Position numbers and translations under genes: made by a program. This document shows, piece after piece, positions 26,030 through 35,236 of a stretch of 64,000 bases of DNA. Under the pieces are notes generated by a model. That model was not told the DNA's origin and ran no database searches. It was given only the letters and a program-made list of their open reading frames with translations. Source of the stretch: Paenibacillus silvae (GTDB lineage: Bacteria > Bacillota > Bacilli > Paenibacillales > Paenibacillaceae); NCBI RefSeq assembly GCF_014639235.1, contig NZ_BMFU01000010.1, positions 62,001 to 126,000 of the forward strand, read 5' to 3'. Every line of letters begins with the position of its first letter. The stretch's first letter is position 1.

Positions 26030-26875
26030 TTACACGTTCACCGAATTCCAAACCTCTCTCAGATGCTTCGCAGCAGGCACAGCCTCTTCTGCTGTTACAC
26101 CCTCCAGCGAGATATTAATATACGGCTTGTAGGTCTTCAGCAGTTCGAAGAACAAAGGATAATCCAGAATGCCCGCACCAGGAACAGGATTGTATTTCTC
26201 CCCTTGTGCGTTGAAGGCTACATCCTTCGCATGAATCACAATGATCCGCTCATAGAGCTTCTCCATCACTTCACGCAAAAACGCGCCTTGATCCGCTGTA
26301 TGATGGTGCTTGATCAGATTGCACGGATCAAACAGCATGCCCAGATTGGATGAAGGAATCTCTTCAAACAAACGAGTCATGTGCTCATGCGTATGCAGCG
26401 TATGGGTCGCAACCGGTTCAATAGCGGCGTGTACGCCCCATTTTTCGGCTTCCTCTGTAATCTCCTCCAGCGTATCTTTCAGCACACTCCAGGACTTCTC
26501 ATCATAGGTATCCGGATGGGTATCACGATACGTTGTGCGCTCCCCTGTTTCAGTTGCCACCATGCTGCAGCCAAAATCCCTGGCATAACGCAGATGCTCC
26601 TTAAAACGATTAATGTCTTCCCGGCGGCTCACAGGATCGGGATCAATCGGGTTAATATAACAGCCCAGCACGGCGATTTTCACCCCACGGCTTGCGAATT
26701 GCTCCCCAACCTCATTAGCCAGACCCGGACTCAATTTGCCGTTCGCAGAATCCACATCGGACAAGGCCTTTGCCAGAGCCAGCTGCACAGCATTGAATCC
26801 ATTATCGGCAATCGTCTGCGCCAGTTCAGCCGTAGGTCGCTTGCCAAATGTGTGTGCAAGAACACCTAGTTTCAT
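26030..26875 (-). CDS. Sugar phosphate isomerase/epimerase-like TIM-barrel protein
   Basis: 281 residues, xylose-isomerase-like TIM barrel. Likely metal ligands are E153 (AAIEPVATH), D183 (MLFDPCN), H215 (IVIHAKD) and E258 (ISLEGV), in the usual order for this family. The reaction (ketose epimerase, keto-sugar isomerase or dehydratase-like) cannot be decided. AAGGAGG eight bases before 26875 fixes the start. It is last in the kduI-deoR-kduD cluster, so it probably handles a hexuronate-derived or related keto sugar. Confidence 0.8.
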   Translation of the reverse strand: MKLGVLAHTFGKRPTAELAQTIADNGFNAVQLALAKALSDVDSANGKLSPGLANEVGEQFASRGVKIAVLGCYINPIDPDPVSRREDINRFKEHLRYARDFGCSMVATETGERTTYRDTHPDTYDEKSWSVLKDTLEEITEEAEKWGVHAAIEPVATHTLHTHEHMTRLFEEIPSSNLGMLFDPCNLIKHHHTADQGAFLREVMEKLYERIIVIHAKDVAFNAQGEKYNPVPGAGILDYPLFFELLKTYKPYINISLEGVTAEEAVPAAKHLREVWNSVNV

Positions 26876-26922
26876 CTCACTGTCCTCCTTCTGCTTAATG
26901 CATTTTGGAATCGGATCATGGC

Positions 26923-27675
26923 CTAGCGTGCCATCCATCCGCCATCCACATTCAGTACGTGACCGTTCAAATAATCCGATGCGGACGAAGCCAGGAATAC
27001 AACCGGGCCTTTCAAGTCCTCTGGTGTACCCCAACGGCCCGCTGGAATACGCGCCGTAATATCCCGGTAACGGTTCTCATCGGCACGAATTTGCGTTGTA
27101 TTATCCGTTTCCATATAACCTGGTGCAATCGCGTTAATCTGAATGCCCTTGCCCGCCCATTCATTGGCGAGTGCCTTCGTTAATCCGGCAACACCATGTT
27201 TACTCGCTGTATATCCTGGTACATTAATGCCTCCTTGATAAGAAAGCATCGATGCGATGTTAATGATTTTACCGCTTCCGCGCTCGATCATATGTCTGCC
27301 CGCCAGCTGACTCAGGAAAAATACACTATTCAGATTCAAGGCGATGACATCATGCCAGTCCTGATGTGCGTGATCTGCTGCCGGAGTACGGCGAATGATA
27401 CCGGCATTGTTGACGAGAATATCAATTCTGCCCTGGAATGACAGTGCTTTTTCGAACACAGCTGACAGTTCCTCTTCCTTGCTCAGATCAGCTTCAATGA
27501 TATACGCTTTGCGTCCCAGCGCTTCAATTGCACTTGCCGTTTCTGCAGGCTTGGAATAGGAAACCAGCACCACATCAGCGCCCGCTTCCGCAAGGCCGAC
27601 AGCCATTCCTTGACCGAGTCCTCCTGAAGTACCTGTAACCATTGCAACTTGTCCGCTTAAATCAAATGGGTTCAT
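26923..27675 (-). CDS. kduD: 2-dehydro-3-deoxy-D-gluconate 5-dehydrogenase
   Basis: Short-chain dehydrogenase, 250 residues. KduD reduces 3-deoxy-D-glycero-2,5-hexodiulosonate (the KduI product) to KDG with NADH. TGTSGGLGQGMA binds the cofactor, NNAG is at 89-92, and S142, Y155 and K159 (YTASKHG) are the catalytic residues; APGYMETDNT near 190 fits KduD. GGAGGAA before 27675 fixes the start. The kduI gene in the same cluster supports the name over a general SDR. Genes follow with 47-80 bp gaps. Confidence 0.9.
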   Translation of the reverse strand: MNPFDLSGQVAMVTGTSGGLGQGMAVGLAEAGADVVLVSYSKPAETASAIEALGRKAYIIEADLSKEEELSAVFEKALSFQGRIDILVNNAGIIRRTPAADHAHQDWHDVIALNLNSVFFLSQLAGRHMIERGSGKIINIASMLSYQGGINVPGYTASKHGVAGLTKALANEWAGKGIQINAIAPGYMETDNTTQIRADENRYRDITARIPAGRWGTPEDLKGPVVFLASSASDYLNGHVLNVDGGWMAR

Positions 27676-27754
27676 GAACGATTCCTCCGCATGTCTTTGA
27701 TATGCAAACAACAACATCATTATTTATTTTTAATACCGTTAAAAATTCATGAAG

Positions 27755-28513
27755 TTAACTTTGGTAATCCACATGGACACCGCTCTGCCTGTAGAGCGCC
27801 GCTGTCTCTTCATCCAGATGCCCGTCACTGATAATATAGTCCAGTTCAGCACACTGCGCGAAGGTACGAAGAGCAAATTGCCCGAACTTGTAATGATCCA
27901 CCACACCAAATACTTGCTGTGCGGCGGCAATCATTGCTTTTTTCAACGGAACCAGATCCCCTGTATAGATGGACAGCCCGAATTCGGGGTGAAGCGCAGT
28001 CGTTGAGATAAAAGCTTTGTGAATGTTCAGACCGGAAATAAACGCCGCTGTATCGTCACCTACCAGCATATTGCGCACACGCGCGCCGCCAGGCACGACC
28101 AGCCTGATCTGCTCCTTTTTGGTTAGCTCCGCAATGATGTACAGGTCACTCGTGATGACGGTCAGCGGCTGGTTATCGAGCCGCTTCGCCATCTCCAGCG
28201 TGGTGCTTCCGCCATCGAGCGCTACAATATCACCAGGCTTGATGTACGCAAGAGCACGCTCGGCAATTTCCGTTTTCTCGGACTGATGTTTCTCCAGTGC
28301 TCCCCGACTGTTCAAAATCCCATATTGGTCGTTCTGAGCAAGCATCGCCCCGCCGTGCACACGCACAAGCAGCCCCATGCTTTCCAGCTTATCGAGATCC
28401 TCACGTACCGTCTTGCCTGTCACCTGCAGCAGCTCGCTCAGATCGCTGACCGTGACCTCCTGGCGCTCCAGCAGAGCCTCCATTATTTTCTCATGTCGTT
28501 TCAATGGATTCAT
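27755..28513 (-). CDS. DeoR-family regulator
   Basis: 252 residues. The N-terminal DeoR winged helix (about 5-55) includes VTVSDLSELLQVTGKTVREDLDKLE and the family GLLVRVHGGA. The C-terminal sugar-phosphate sensor domain contains IALDGGSTT near 100 and VTSDL. It lies inside the kdu cluster and likely represses it in the absence of a uronate-derived phosphate; the effector is not known. The ribosome site is weak (GGAAG). Decamer repeats upstream of kduI are a candidate target. Confidence 0.87.
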   Translation of the reverse strand: MNPLKRHEKIMEALLERQEVTVSDLSELLQVTGKTVREDLDKLESMGLLVRVHGGAMLAQNDQYGILNSRGALEKHQSEKTEIAERALAYIKPGDIVALDGGSTTLEMAKRLDNQPLTVITSDLYIIAELTKKEQIRLVVPGGARVRNMLVGDDTAAFISGLNIHKAFISTTALHPEFGLSIYTGDLVPLKKAMIAAAQQVFGVVDHYKFGQFALRTFAQCAELDYIISDGHLDEETAALYRQSGVHVDYQS

Positions 28514-28574
28514 CTAATCAACTTCCTATACCTCCGAGTTACCCTGTCAAATTAACTCGGACATCTTTAATTTC

Positions 28575-29414
28575 TTATTTCAGGTCCTTCATCGCTACGC
28601 CGTCCATATCCTCGAACGTTTGGTTTTCTCCAGCCATCGCCCAGCAGAATGTATAGTTGCTTGTACCCACACCGCTGTGAATGGACCAGCTCGGGGAGAT
28701 GATCGCCTGACGATCCCGCACAACGAGGTGACGCGTTTCATCCGGTTCACCCATCATGTGGAATACTACGCCATCTTCAGGCAGGTTCCAGTACAAATAT
28801 ACTTCGGAACGACGGTTGTGCGTATGCGCTGGCATCGTGTTCCACATGTTGCCTTTGTTGAGCTCTGTGATACCCATCACCAGCTGACAGCTCTTGATTC
28901 CGCCTTCACCCTGGTGAATGTAACGATAAATGGTACGTTCGTTGGAGCTTTCAATGCTGCCGAGGTGATTCGGCTGTGCTTGCTCCTGAGTTGCTTTTAC
29001 CGTCGGATAGGTATGGTGAGCTGGTGTGGAGACAAAATAGAACTGAGCCGCTTGCTCTGTACCGTTGCTCTTGAACACAACTTCCTTAACCCCTTTACCG
29101 ATATAAAGGCATTCTTTCGCCCCGATCTCATACACTTCTCCATCCGCTGTCACTGTACCTTGTCCACCTACGTTAATGATACCGATTTCACGGCGCTCCA
29201 GAAAAAAGTCCGTTCCGATATCTTTCAGGTTTACTTCAAGGGCGATGTCCTTGCTTTGAGTTACAGCCGTTCCTACGATATAACGATCCACATGGGAGTA
29301 TACAGTTACCAGTTCATCCTTCGCAAACAATTGCTCCATGAGGAATTCCTCACGCAAACGAGCTGTATCATATTTTTTGACCTCATTCGGGTGTGCTGCA
29401 TAACGGTTTTCCAT
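28575..29414 (-). CDS. kduI: 5-keto-4-deoxyuronate isomerase
   Basis: 279 residues, cupin-fold zinc enzyme. It isomerises 5-keto-4-deoxyuronate, the unsaturated product of pectin lyases, to 3-deoxy-D-glycero-2,5-hexodiulosonate. Zinc ligands H197, H199, E204 and H246 appear in AHTHNRRSEVYLYW and SIHSGVG, and the length is typical. AAAGGAA lies about 10 bases before the ATG at 29414; the 25 upstream in-frame codons look non-coding. It is first in the cluster. No pectate lyase or unsaturated galacturonyl hydrolase is in the window. Confidence 0.94.
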   Translation of the reverse strand: MENRYAAHPNEVKKYDTARLREEFLMEQLFAKDELVTVYSHVDRYIVGTAVTQSKDIALEVNLKDIGTDFFLERREIGIINVGGQGTVTADGEVYEIGAKECLYIGKGVKEVVFKSNGTEQAAQFYFVSTPAHHTYPTVKATQEQAQPNHLGSIESSNERTIYRYIHQGEGGIKSCQLVMGITELNKGNMWNTMPAHTHNRRSEVYLYWNLPEDGVVFHMMGEPDETRHLVVRDRQAIISPSWSIHSGVGTSNYTFCWAMAGENQTFEDMDGVAMKDLK

Positions 29415-29480
29415 CTGTAATCCATTCCTTTCGTCTTGTAAAATGATTTCATGTGCGCCTGACCTCTTCTGACCTTGATG

Positions 29481-29550
29481 ATGTTCCATTGATGTTCATT
29501 AAAGTTTATATAAGTTCATTTTAGTTCATTTTGTACCATTTGTGTACCTT
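29481..29550. promoter_or_regulatory. Seven 10-bp phased repeats upstream of kduI
   Basis: Decamers ATGTTCCATT, GATGTTCATT, AAAGTTTATA, TAAGTTCATT, TTAGTTCATT, TTGTACCATT and TGTGTACCTT follow each other without gaps. A repeat every helical turn points to cooperative repressor or activator binding on one DNA face. The DeoR-family product of the cluster is the obvious candidate. The rest of the 29415-29742 gap holds an A/T-rich tract and a GCAAGGAA/TTCCTTTGC hairpin at 29641. Confidence 0.6.
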
Positions 29551-29689
29551 ATTTTATGAAAAAATAAAATCAATGGACCGTATTTGTTAAAGGTACTACA
29601 GGCTGCCTGATTGGAAAAGGAACCTTGGCTTTCGCTTCCTGCAAGGAAACTTCCTTTGCCGGAGGTATTTCACCAACTGATTTTAATAA

Positions 29690-29722
29690 CAAAAACACCT
29701 GGCGGGTGCCTCCCGTCAGGTG
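29690..29722 (-). terminator. Terminator of the disaccharide operon
   Basis: CACCTG-CGGG/CCCG-CAGGTG stem with one internal mismatch on the minus strand, followed by TTTTTG. It lies 21 bp past the GH13 gene. Confidence 0.88.
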
Positions 29723-29742
29723 CTGGTTATGCTTGCAATACA

Positions 29743-31392
29743 TTATAAAGAGTAAATGAGCCCCTCATACGGACGCAAACGAAGATCAACGTTTGTAACC
29801 ACGTCTGAGTCAGAGGTTGAGCGCTCCAGATTGCCGATAATCAGACGAGCATTGGCATACCGGTCACTTAATGATGGCGGCACACGATAGAACTGCTCCT
29901 GATCGGAATGGTTGAGTATAACAAGCCAGATGACTCCATCCAGGCTGCGGCTGTAAGCATATACATGCTTTTCCCCTGCCGATTGGTCACAGTAATCTCC
30001 ATAGACCATAACTGCATGCGTTTTACGCAGAGCAATCAGCTGCTGATAATATGCAAATATGGAGTCCTTCGCAGCCAGATCACGTTCAACGTTAATCACT
30101 TCATAATTAGGATTCACCTGAATCCATGGCTGACCTTTGGTAAACCCGGCATGCTTGCTTCCGTCCCACTGCATCGGGGTACGGGAATTATCCCGGCTCA
30201 GCGGCTGGAGACTGCGGAGAACCTCATCTGGCGCGCGACCTTTCCCGATTTCTTCTTTATATTTGTTCTTCATGGCAATGTCCTGATATTCTTCAATAGA
30301 GGAGTAACGAACACCGGTCATGCCGATCTCTTCTCCCTGAAATACATATGGTGTTCCTGGAAGAGTGTGAATCATCGTCGCCAGCAATTTGGCGGACTCC
30401 ACACGATATTGTGCATCATTACCGTACCTCGTCACCTGACGGGTATGATCATGATTGTTCAGAAACTGGGAATTCCAGCCTTCCTCGCTGAACGCTTCAT
30501 ACCAGCTCTGCTGAATTTCTTTGTAACGCGCCAAATCCCATACAGGCATATCATCCGCCACCTGAAAATGGAACAAGGTATGCAGCTCTTTACGGCTGCT
30601 TCCTACATACAGAAGACCTTCCTTCGGTGTAACAAAAGGGATTTCTCCTACAGTCATAATGTCATAATGCTGGAGAATCTCACGATGCATTTCCTGCAAA
30701 TATTCATGAATGCCCGGATTATTGCCCAAATAGTCAATGCGCTCTGGATGCTCCGCATCCGGGAATCCTTCCTGCTTGGCCAGCAGATTAATAACATCCA
30801 TACGGAACCCGTCAATGCCCTGATCCAGCCAGAAGCGCATCATTCTGTAGATCTCTTGACGGAGATCGGAATTTCTCCAATTCAGGTCAGGCTGCTCCTT
30901 GGCAAAGGAGTGGAAGTAATACATTTCTGTCTGCTCGTCATAGGTCCATGTCGATGGCTCGAAGTAAGAGCGCCAGTTATTTGGCGGCCCATCCTCTTTG
31001 CCTGGCCTCCATATATACCAGTCCCGTTTCGGATGATCGACGGATGAACGTGACTCTTCAAACCATACATGCTGCTCGGAAGTATGGTTCACTACAAGGT
31101 CCATAATGAGCTTCATGCCAAGTTCATGGACCTTGTCCAGCAGCTGTCTGAACTGCTCCATTGTTCCCGCCTTTGCCATGATACGGTAATAATCTGCGAT
31201 ATCGTATCCGTTGTCTTTATCCGGTGATTCATAAATTGGATTTAACCAGATGACATCAATGCCCAGACTTTGAATATATTCAAGTCTCAGCATCAAGCCC
31301 TGCAGATCCCCAATGCCGTCCCCATTTGCATCGAGAAAGCTGCGCCAGTACACCTGGTATACTACGGCTTCTTTCCACCATGCCCGCTCCAT
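29743..31392 (-). CDS. GH13 alpha-glucosidase (oligo-1,6-glucosidase-like)
   Basis: 549 residues, intracellular GH13 subfamily 31-like enzyme. Nucleophile D199 in GFRMDVIN, acid/base E250 in TVGEIPF and transition-state D315 in NNHDHTR are present, with DLVVNHTS near 98. It would hydrolyse alpha-1,6 or alpha-1,4 glucosidic ends of short oligosaccharides. The residue after the nucleophile is V, which in this family is usually linked to alpha-1,6 preference; that is inference. AAGGGGGAT eight bases before the ATG at 31392 is preferred to a GTG seven codons earlier. It is the last gene of the operon. Confidence 0.9.
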   Translation of the reverse strand: MERAWWKEAVVYQVYWRSFLDANGDGIGDLQGLMLRLEYIQSLGIDVIWLNPIYESPDKDNGYDIADYYRIMAKAGTMEQFRQLLDKVHELGMKLIMDLVVNHTSEQHVWFEESRSSVDHPKRDWYIWRPGKEDGPPNNWRSYFEPSTWTYDEQTEMYYFHSFAKEQPDLNWRNSDLRQEIYRMMRFWLDQGIDGFRMDVINLLAKQEGFPDAEHPERIDYLGNNPGIHEYLQEMHREILQHYDIMTVGEIPFVTPKEGLLYVGSSRKELHTLFHFQVADDMPVWDLARYKEIQQSWYEAFSEEGWNSQFLNNHDHTRQVTRYGNDAQYRVESAKLLATMIHTLPGTPYVFQGEEIGMTGVRYSSIEEYQDIAMKNKYKEEIGKGRAPDEVLRSLQPLSRDNSRTPMQWDGSKHAGFTKGQPWIQVNPNYEVINVERDLAAKDSIFAYYQQLIALRKTHAVMVYGDYCDQSAGEKHVYAYSRSLDGVIWLVILNHSDQEQFYRVPPSLSDRYANARLIIGNLERSTSDSDVVTNVDLRLRPYEGLIYSL

Positions 31393-31413
31393 ACTGCCAT
31401 CCCCCTTCTTCAC

Positions 31414-32103
31414 TTAATGGCTGTGCTCCTGCAATGTGCGCTCCAGAAATGACAGGGACAGCTGTTTCGTATCCTTCAGCACCACATCGGCTCCGGAAGC
31501 TTTAAGCCCAGCCTCTTCACCGATCCCTATGGCAATCATGCCTGCGGATTTGATAGCCTCGATCCCTGCCTGCGCATCCTCAATGCCGATGCACGCTTCA
31601 ATGTCTGCGCCAACTTCCTCTGCTCCTCGCAAGAACAGGTCAGGAGCAGGTTTGCCTCGCGGCACGGAATCGGGATGCACCACATAGCTGAACATCGTTT
31701 CCAGTTCCAGTGCCCTCAAAATTTGAGGGGCATTTTTGCTGGCTGAGGCGATCACCGCCGGAATTCCAGAGGCTTGCAGCTCAAGCAGCAATTCCCGAAT
31801 CCCAGGATAGGTATGCTCCGGGGTCAGTGAATTCAGCAGCGAGACATAGTGCTCGTTTTTGCGATGGGCAAACTCTTCCTTTTCCTCAGCCGAATACACG
31901 TGCTCCTTGCCGCCCAGACGTAAAATGCGGGCCAGTGACTTCTCACGGCTAATGCCTTTTAACTGCTCGTTGAATTCCCGGTCAAACGGAATATCCAGTG
32001 ACTCCCCCAGCTTCTTCCACGCTATATAATGGTACTCCGCTGTGTCGGTAATGACACCATCCAGATCAAAAATAACGGCTTGAAGTGCTCTGTTTCCTTT
32101 CAT
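31414..32103 (-). CDS. pgmB: Beta-phosphoglucomutase
   Basis: HAD superfamily, 229 residues. It turns beta-D-glucose-1-phosphate into glucose-6-phosphate. The nucleophile/acid pair is D13 and D15 in FDLDGVITDTAEYH; SASKNA near 119 and GIEDAQAGIEA near 172 complete the HAD site. It belongs with the GH65 phosphorylase of the same operon, whose product it uses. GGGAGGAAC precedes the ATG, and the gene lies 18 bp after the six-hairpin gene and 21 bp before the GH13 start. Confidence 0.93.
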   Translation of the reverse strand: MKGNRALQAVIFDLDGVITDTAEYHYIAWKKLGESLDIPFDREFNEQLKGISREKSLARILRLGGKEHVYSAEEKEEFAHRKNEHYVSLLNSLTPEHTYPGIRELLLELQASGIPAVIASASKNAPQILRALELETMFSYVVHPDSVPRGKPAPDLFLRGAEEVGADIEACIGIEDAQAGIEAIKSAGMIAIGIGEEAGLKASGADVVLKDTKQLSLSFLERTLQEHSH

Positions 32104-32121
32104 CTATCCGTTCCTCCCATG

Positions 32122-34323
32122 TCATTGCTCCAGTTGCCATTCGATTCGTATCTCGCTACTTTCCCGTCTCTTTCCCTTCCAGTCCAGAACGACCGTCCAG
32201 CCTGATGTGTTGGAAATGCTAACATACCGCTTGCTCTCACGTGTTTCAAAATAAATATCAAACTGCGCATCGCCCACCGCGACATGCTCCAGACTGCAGC
32301 TCTTGTGTTTCCATGCCTGAGGCATATCCGGTGCCAGGGTTACACGACGATGCTGGGCTTCCGGCTGAATACCGAAGAAGTATCGTACTACCGGCACAGC
32401 CAGCGTATAGATGGTCCATGCCTGCACCACGCAGCCGTAGTCCGGCGACATTTCCGAGAAGGAGCCAGGAAGCACACGGGAGAAGCTTTTACCCATCCGT
32501 CGCAGTAAATCAAGCGCATGATCCGGATGGCCGTATGCTGCTTCTGCAACAGCGTGTGCTCCGGTTGAAATGGTCATCGTGCCCTGTTGATAGATGGCAG
32601 CAAGATACGTGCCATAATCGCCGATGAAGTCGCGGCTTCTCATGGTCTCCAGCGCACGCTCTGCCTTTTCCTGATCAGCGATTCCCGCTTCCATCGGAGT
32701 AACGATGACCCAATTTTTATTCAGCAGCCAGCCGCGGTCCTGCTGACTTTCACCTGCGTCTGCCAGTAATCCGTCCACATACTCCCGGTAACCCGTGATG
32801 CCTTGCTTTTCAGCGAGAGAAACCATGTAATCCACCTTGGGCAAAATATCGGAAACCGGAGCAACCGCATCTGTATAGAGGCTGTTTTGCTCAGACCAAT
32901 ACACCGCATTCACGGCGCGTACCGCTTGTTCAGCCAGCTGCTGATACGTCTCATGCCGCTCCGTCTCACCCAAATAGAGACTCATCTGCTCCAGCGCCTG
33001 AAGAGCCTTGGCAGTGTATACTGCACTGTCGATCAGTTCCATATTGAGTCCGGCAATCTCGATAATGCCGTAACCGGAAGGGAACAAGTCTCCGTCCTGA
33101 TCCATCTCCTCCAGCAGCCACTTGATGCCCTGAACACAGTAATCATAATGCTCGCGCAGAAGTGTCTCATCCCCTGTCCACAGAAACATCTCCCACACAA
33201 AGGCAATATAATGCGCTGTCTCCTGCGTGTTGCCCGGATTGGATACAGCCCCCATCGTTGTAACTTCATGTACAAAACGGCCATTGCCATTTGCTTCCCG
33301 GGATTTCTCCAGCAATAAATTCAACGTATCCTTCACTAATTGATGATCTCCTGTAGCAAGTACACCTTGAAGAGCATACGTACTGTCGCAGCCGAACCAC
33401 CACGGATATGTGGGTCCACCTGCCGTCAATCCACGGCCAATACCATCCACTTGCTGTACCAGCCACTGCGTATTACGCTTCACCCAGGCGAACTGCTCGT
33501 TCAGCTCATCCTCACCTTCAATGGTCAGCACGGCGCGCTCATCCAGCTTGTGATAGAACTGCTGCTTCTGCTCTTTCATGCTGATGTAATCACGTTCGAT
33601 GACAGCGTATGTCTGCTCACAGGTTTCACGCGATGACTCCGAGCCAGCCACAAATAACCTGAAGCGGAATACCTCTTTCTCCTGCAGCGAGCATTCGGTA
33701 ACAAAAGAAACGCCCGTGCCCTTGCCTGCCGTCAGCTCAGGTCCGTAAATCTCAGGCCCCACTCTTATGTCCGTTCCTGTCAGGTCGCTTCCAATCATGA
33801 CATACCAGTCATGTGCATTATCCTTTACGATGACTTTGCGTGATGAGATTTCTTCCGCTGTTTCGCCAGTTCCCGCAATAATTCCGATCTCATCGGAATA
33901 CCAGACTGGACGCAGATCGGTACGCGACAGCAGCTCCAGCTTGAGCCGGGTTGTTCCTTTGCCATATGCGCTGATCTCATACTCAGCGACCATGCCCTTT
34001 TCATCATCGGGGGCAAACTGACTGCGTTCAATGGATACCGGAATGTGGCTCAACCCGTGATCATAATCGAACCGGCTTCCACCCCATGACTCGCTTGTGT
34101 AGCCGTCTGCCCTCGCCCACACAGCAATATCGCTATCCAGGTCGGTGACCTTCAGCCAGAATCCGTCCAGCAGCTTGATCGGGTGGAGCCACACTCCGCC
34201 CATTTCATTTGCCATATGATGCCCAAAGTCAGGAAAGTAGCCATCCTGGGTACCGCAAATTTTCACATATTCTCCTGCGTTGTAATACAAATTAAATGGA
34301 TGTCTGCTTGTTAATGACGCCAT
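32122..34323 (-). CDS. Six-hairpin glycosidase-like (debranching-enzyme-like) protein
   Basis: 733 residues, no signal peptide. The N-terminal half (to about 265) looks like a beta-sandwich. The C-terminal part from about 280 is an alpha/alpha-barrel with motifs TYPWWFGCDSTYALQG, HEVTTMGAVSNPGNTQETAHY, SGYGIIEIAGLNMELID and SFSEMSPDYGCVVQAW, typical of amylo-1,6-glucosidase or GH63-like catalytic domains. I cannot assign family or substrate. GAGGAGG precedes the ATG. It follows the permease genes and precedes pgmB, so it may trim imported alpha-glucans. Confidence 0.65.
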   Translation of the reverse strand: MASLTSRHPFNLYYNAGEYVKICGTQDGYFPDFGHHMANEMGGVWLHPIKLLDGFWLKVTDLDSDIAVWARADGYTSESWGGSRFDYDHGLSHIPVSIERSQFAPDDEKGMVAEYEISAYGKGTTRLKLELLSRTDLRPVWYSDEIGIIAGTGETAEEISSRKVIVKDNAHDWYVMIGSDLTGTDIRVGPEIYGPELTAGKGTGVSFVTECSLQEKEVFRFRLFVAGSESSRETCEQTYAVIERDYISMKEQKQQFYHKLDERAVLTIEGEDELNEQFAWVKRNTQWLVQQVDGIGRGLTAGGPTYPWWFGCDSTYALQGVLATGDHQLVKDTLNLLLEKSREANGNGRFVHEVTTMGAVSNPGNTQETAHYIAFVWEMFLWTGDETLLREHYDYCVQGIKWLLEEMDQDGDLFPSGYGIIEIAGLNMELIDSAVYTAKALQALEQMSLYLGETERHETYQQLAEQAVRAVNAVYWSEQNSLYTDAVAPVSDILPKVDYMVSLAEKQGITGYREYVDGLLADAGESQQDRGWLLNKNWVIVTPMEAGIADQEKAERALETMRSRDFIGDYGTYLAAIYQQGTMTISTGAHAVAEAAYGHPDHALDLLRRMGKSFSRVLPGSFSEMSPDYGCVVQAWTIYTLAVPVVRYFFGIQPEAQHRRVTLAPDMPQAWKHKSCSLEHVAVGDAQFDIYFETRESKRYVSISNTSGWTVVLDWKGKRRESSEIRIEWQLEQ

Positions 34324-34379
34324 CGTTGTCCTCCTCTGCCGTTTGGCTAAACACTCATTTCTTCCGTCATACAGACTGG

Positions 34380-35225
34380 TCAGCCCTTGATTGCAGAAGA
34401 GATGGAGATACCTTCAATAAAGTATTTTTGTGCAACAAAGAATACGATAAGTGGCGGAAGCATAATCAGCATCGTTGCCGCCATCAGCATGTTCCATTCC
34501 ACGTTGTACAGTCCCTTAAACATTGACAGCCCTAGAGCCAGCGTGTACTTATCACTGGAATTCAGATAAATGAGCGGTCCCTGGAAGTCATTCCATACGC
34601 CCATGAAGGTGAAGATGGATACGGCAATCAACGGCGGCATGGACAGCGGCAGCATAATTTTGGTGAAAATCTGCATTTTGTTGGCCCCGTCCACAAAAGC
34701 CGACTCATCGAGATCACGCGGAATACCGCGCATGAACTGGCGAATCAGGAAGATATTAAACGCACCGCCTCCAAAAAATGCAGGGATAATGAGCGGCAAA
34801 AATGTATCAACCCAGCCGATTTCCTTGAACATGATGAACATCGGTATCATCGTGACCTGTGAAGGCAGCATCATCGTTGCCAGCAGCACCAGAAACAATG
34901 TGCGCTTGCCACGGAAATTAAACCGGGCGAAGCCATACGCACACAGGGCGGCCGAGAAAACGGTGCCGACTAATACCGGGATCAGAATAATCAGCGTATT
35001 TTTCAAAAATGTAAAAAACGGGATTGCCAAAATAGCATTCTTATAGTTGGACCACATCCATACTGCCGGGAAAAAATCGTCCTTGAACACCTCGGCAGGT
35101 GTCTTTAACGACGTTGCAAATGTCCATAACAGCGGGATCAGCACGACGGCTGCACCAGCAATAAGCATAAGAAGCGAGAATAATTTGGAATAGGCAAGTT
35201 TCCGTGTCGTTGCTTGATTCATCAT
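34380..35225 (-). CDS. Sugar ABC transporter permease (MalG-like)
   Basis: Carbohydrate-uptake permease (CUT1 type), about 281 residues, six membrane helices. The cytoplasmic EAA loop reads DESAFVDGANKMQIFTKIMLP, which docks to an ATPase encoded elsewhere. AGGAGG is followed by two ATG codons at 35225 and 35222, and either may be used. Its ribosome site overlaps the end of the preceding permease gene, so the two are translationally coupled. No ATP-binding subunit is in the operon, usual for Firmicutes sharing MsmX. Confidence 0.9.
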   Translation of the reverse strand: MMNQATTRKLAYSKLFSLLMLIAGAAVVLIPLLWTFATSLKTPAEVFKDDFFPAVWMWSNYKNAILAIPFFTFLKNTLIILIPVLVGTVFSAALCAYGFARFNFRGKRTLFLVLLATMMLPSQVTMIPMFIMFKEIGWVDTFLPLIIPAFFGGGAFNIFLIRQFMRGIPRDLDESAFVDGANKMQIFTKIMLPLSMPPLIAVSIFTFMGVWNDFQGPLIYLNSSDKYTLALGLSMFKGLYNVEWNMLMAATMLIMLPPLIVFFVAQKYFIEGISISSAIKG

Positions 35226-35236
35226 TGGTCCTCCTC

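Noticed and set aside
29908..31047. 379-codon plus-strand frame opposite the GH13 gene
   Set aside because: Shadow frame with no recognisable domain; the opposite strand has all GH13 catalytic motifs.
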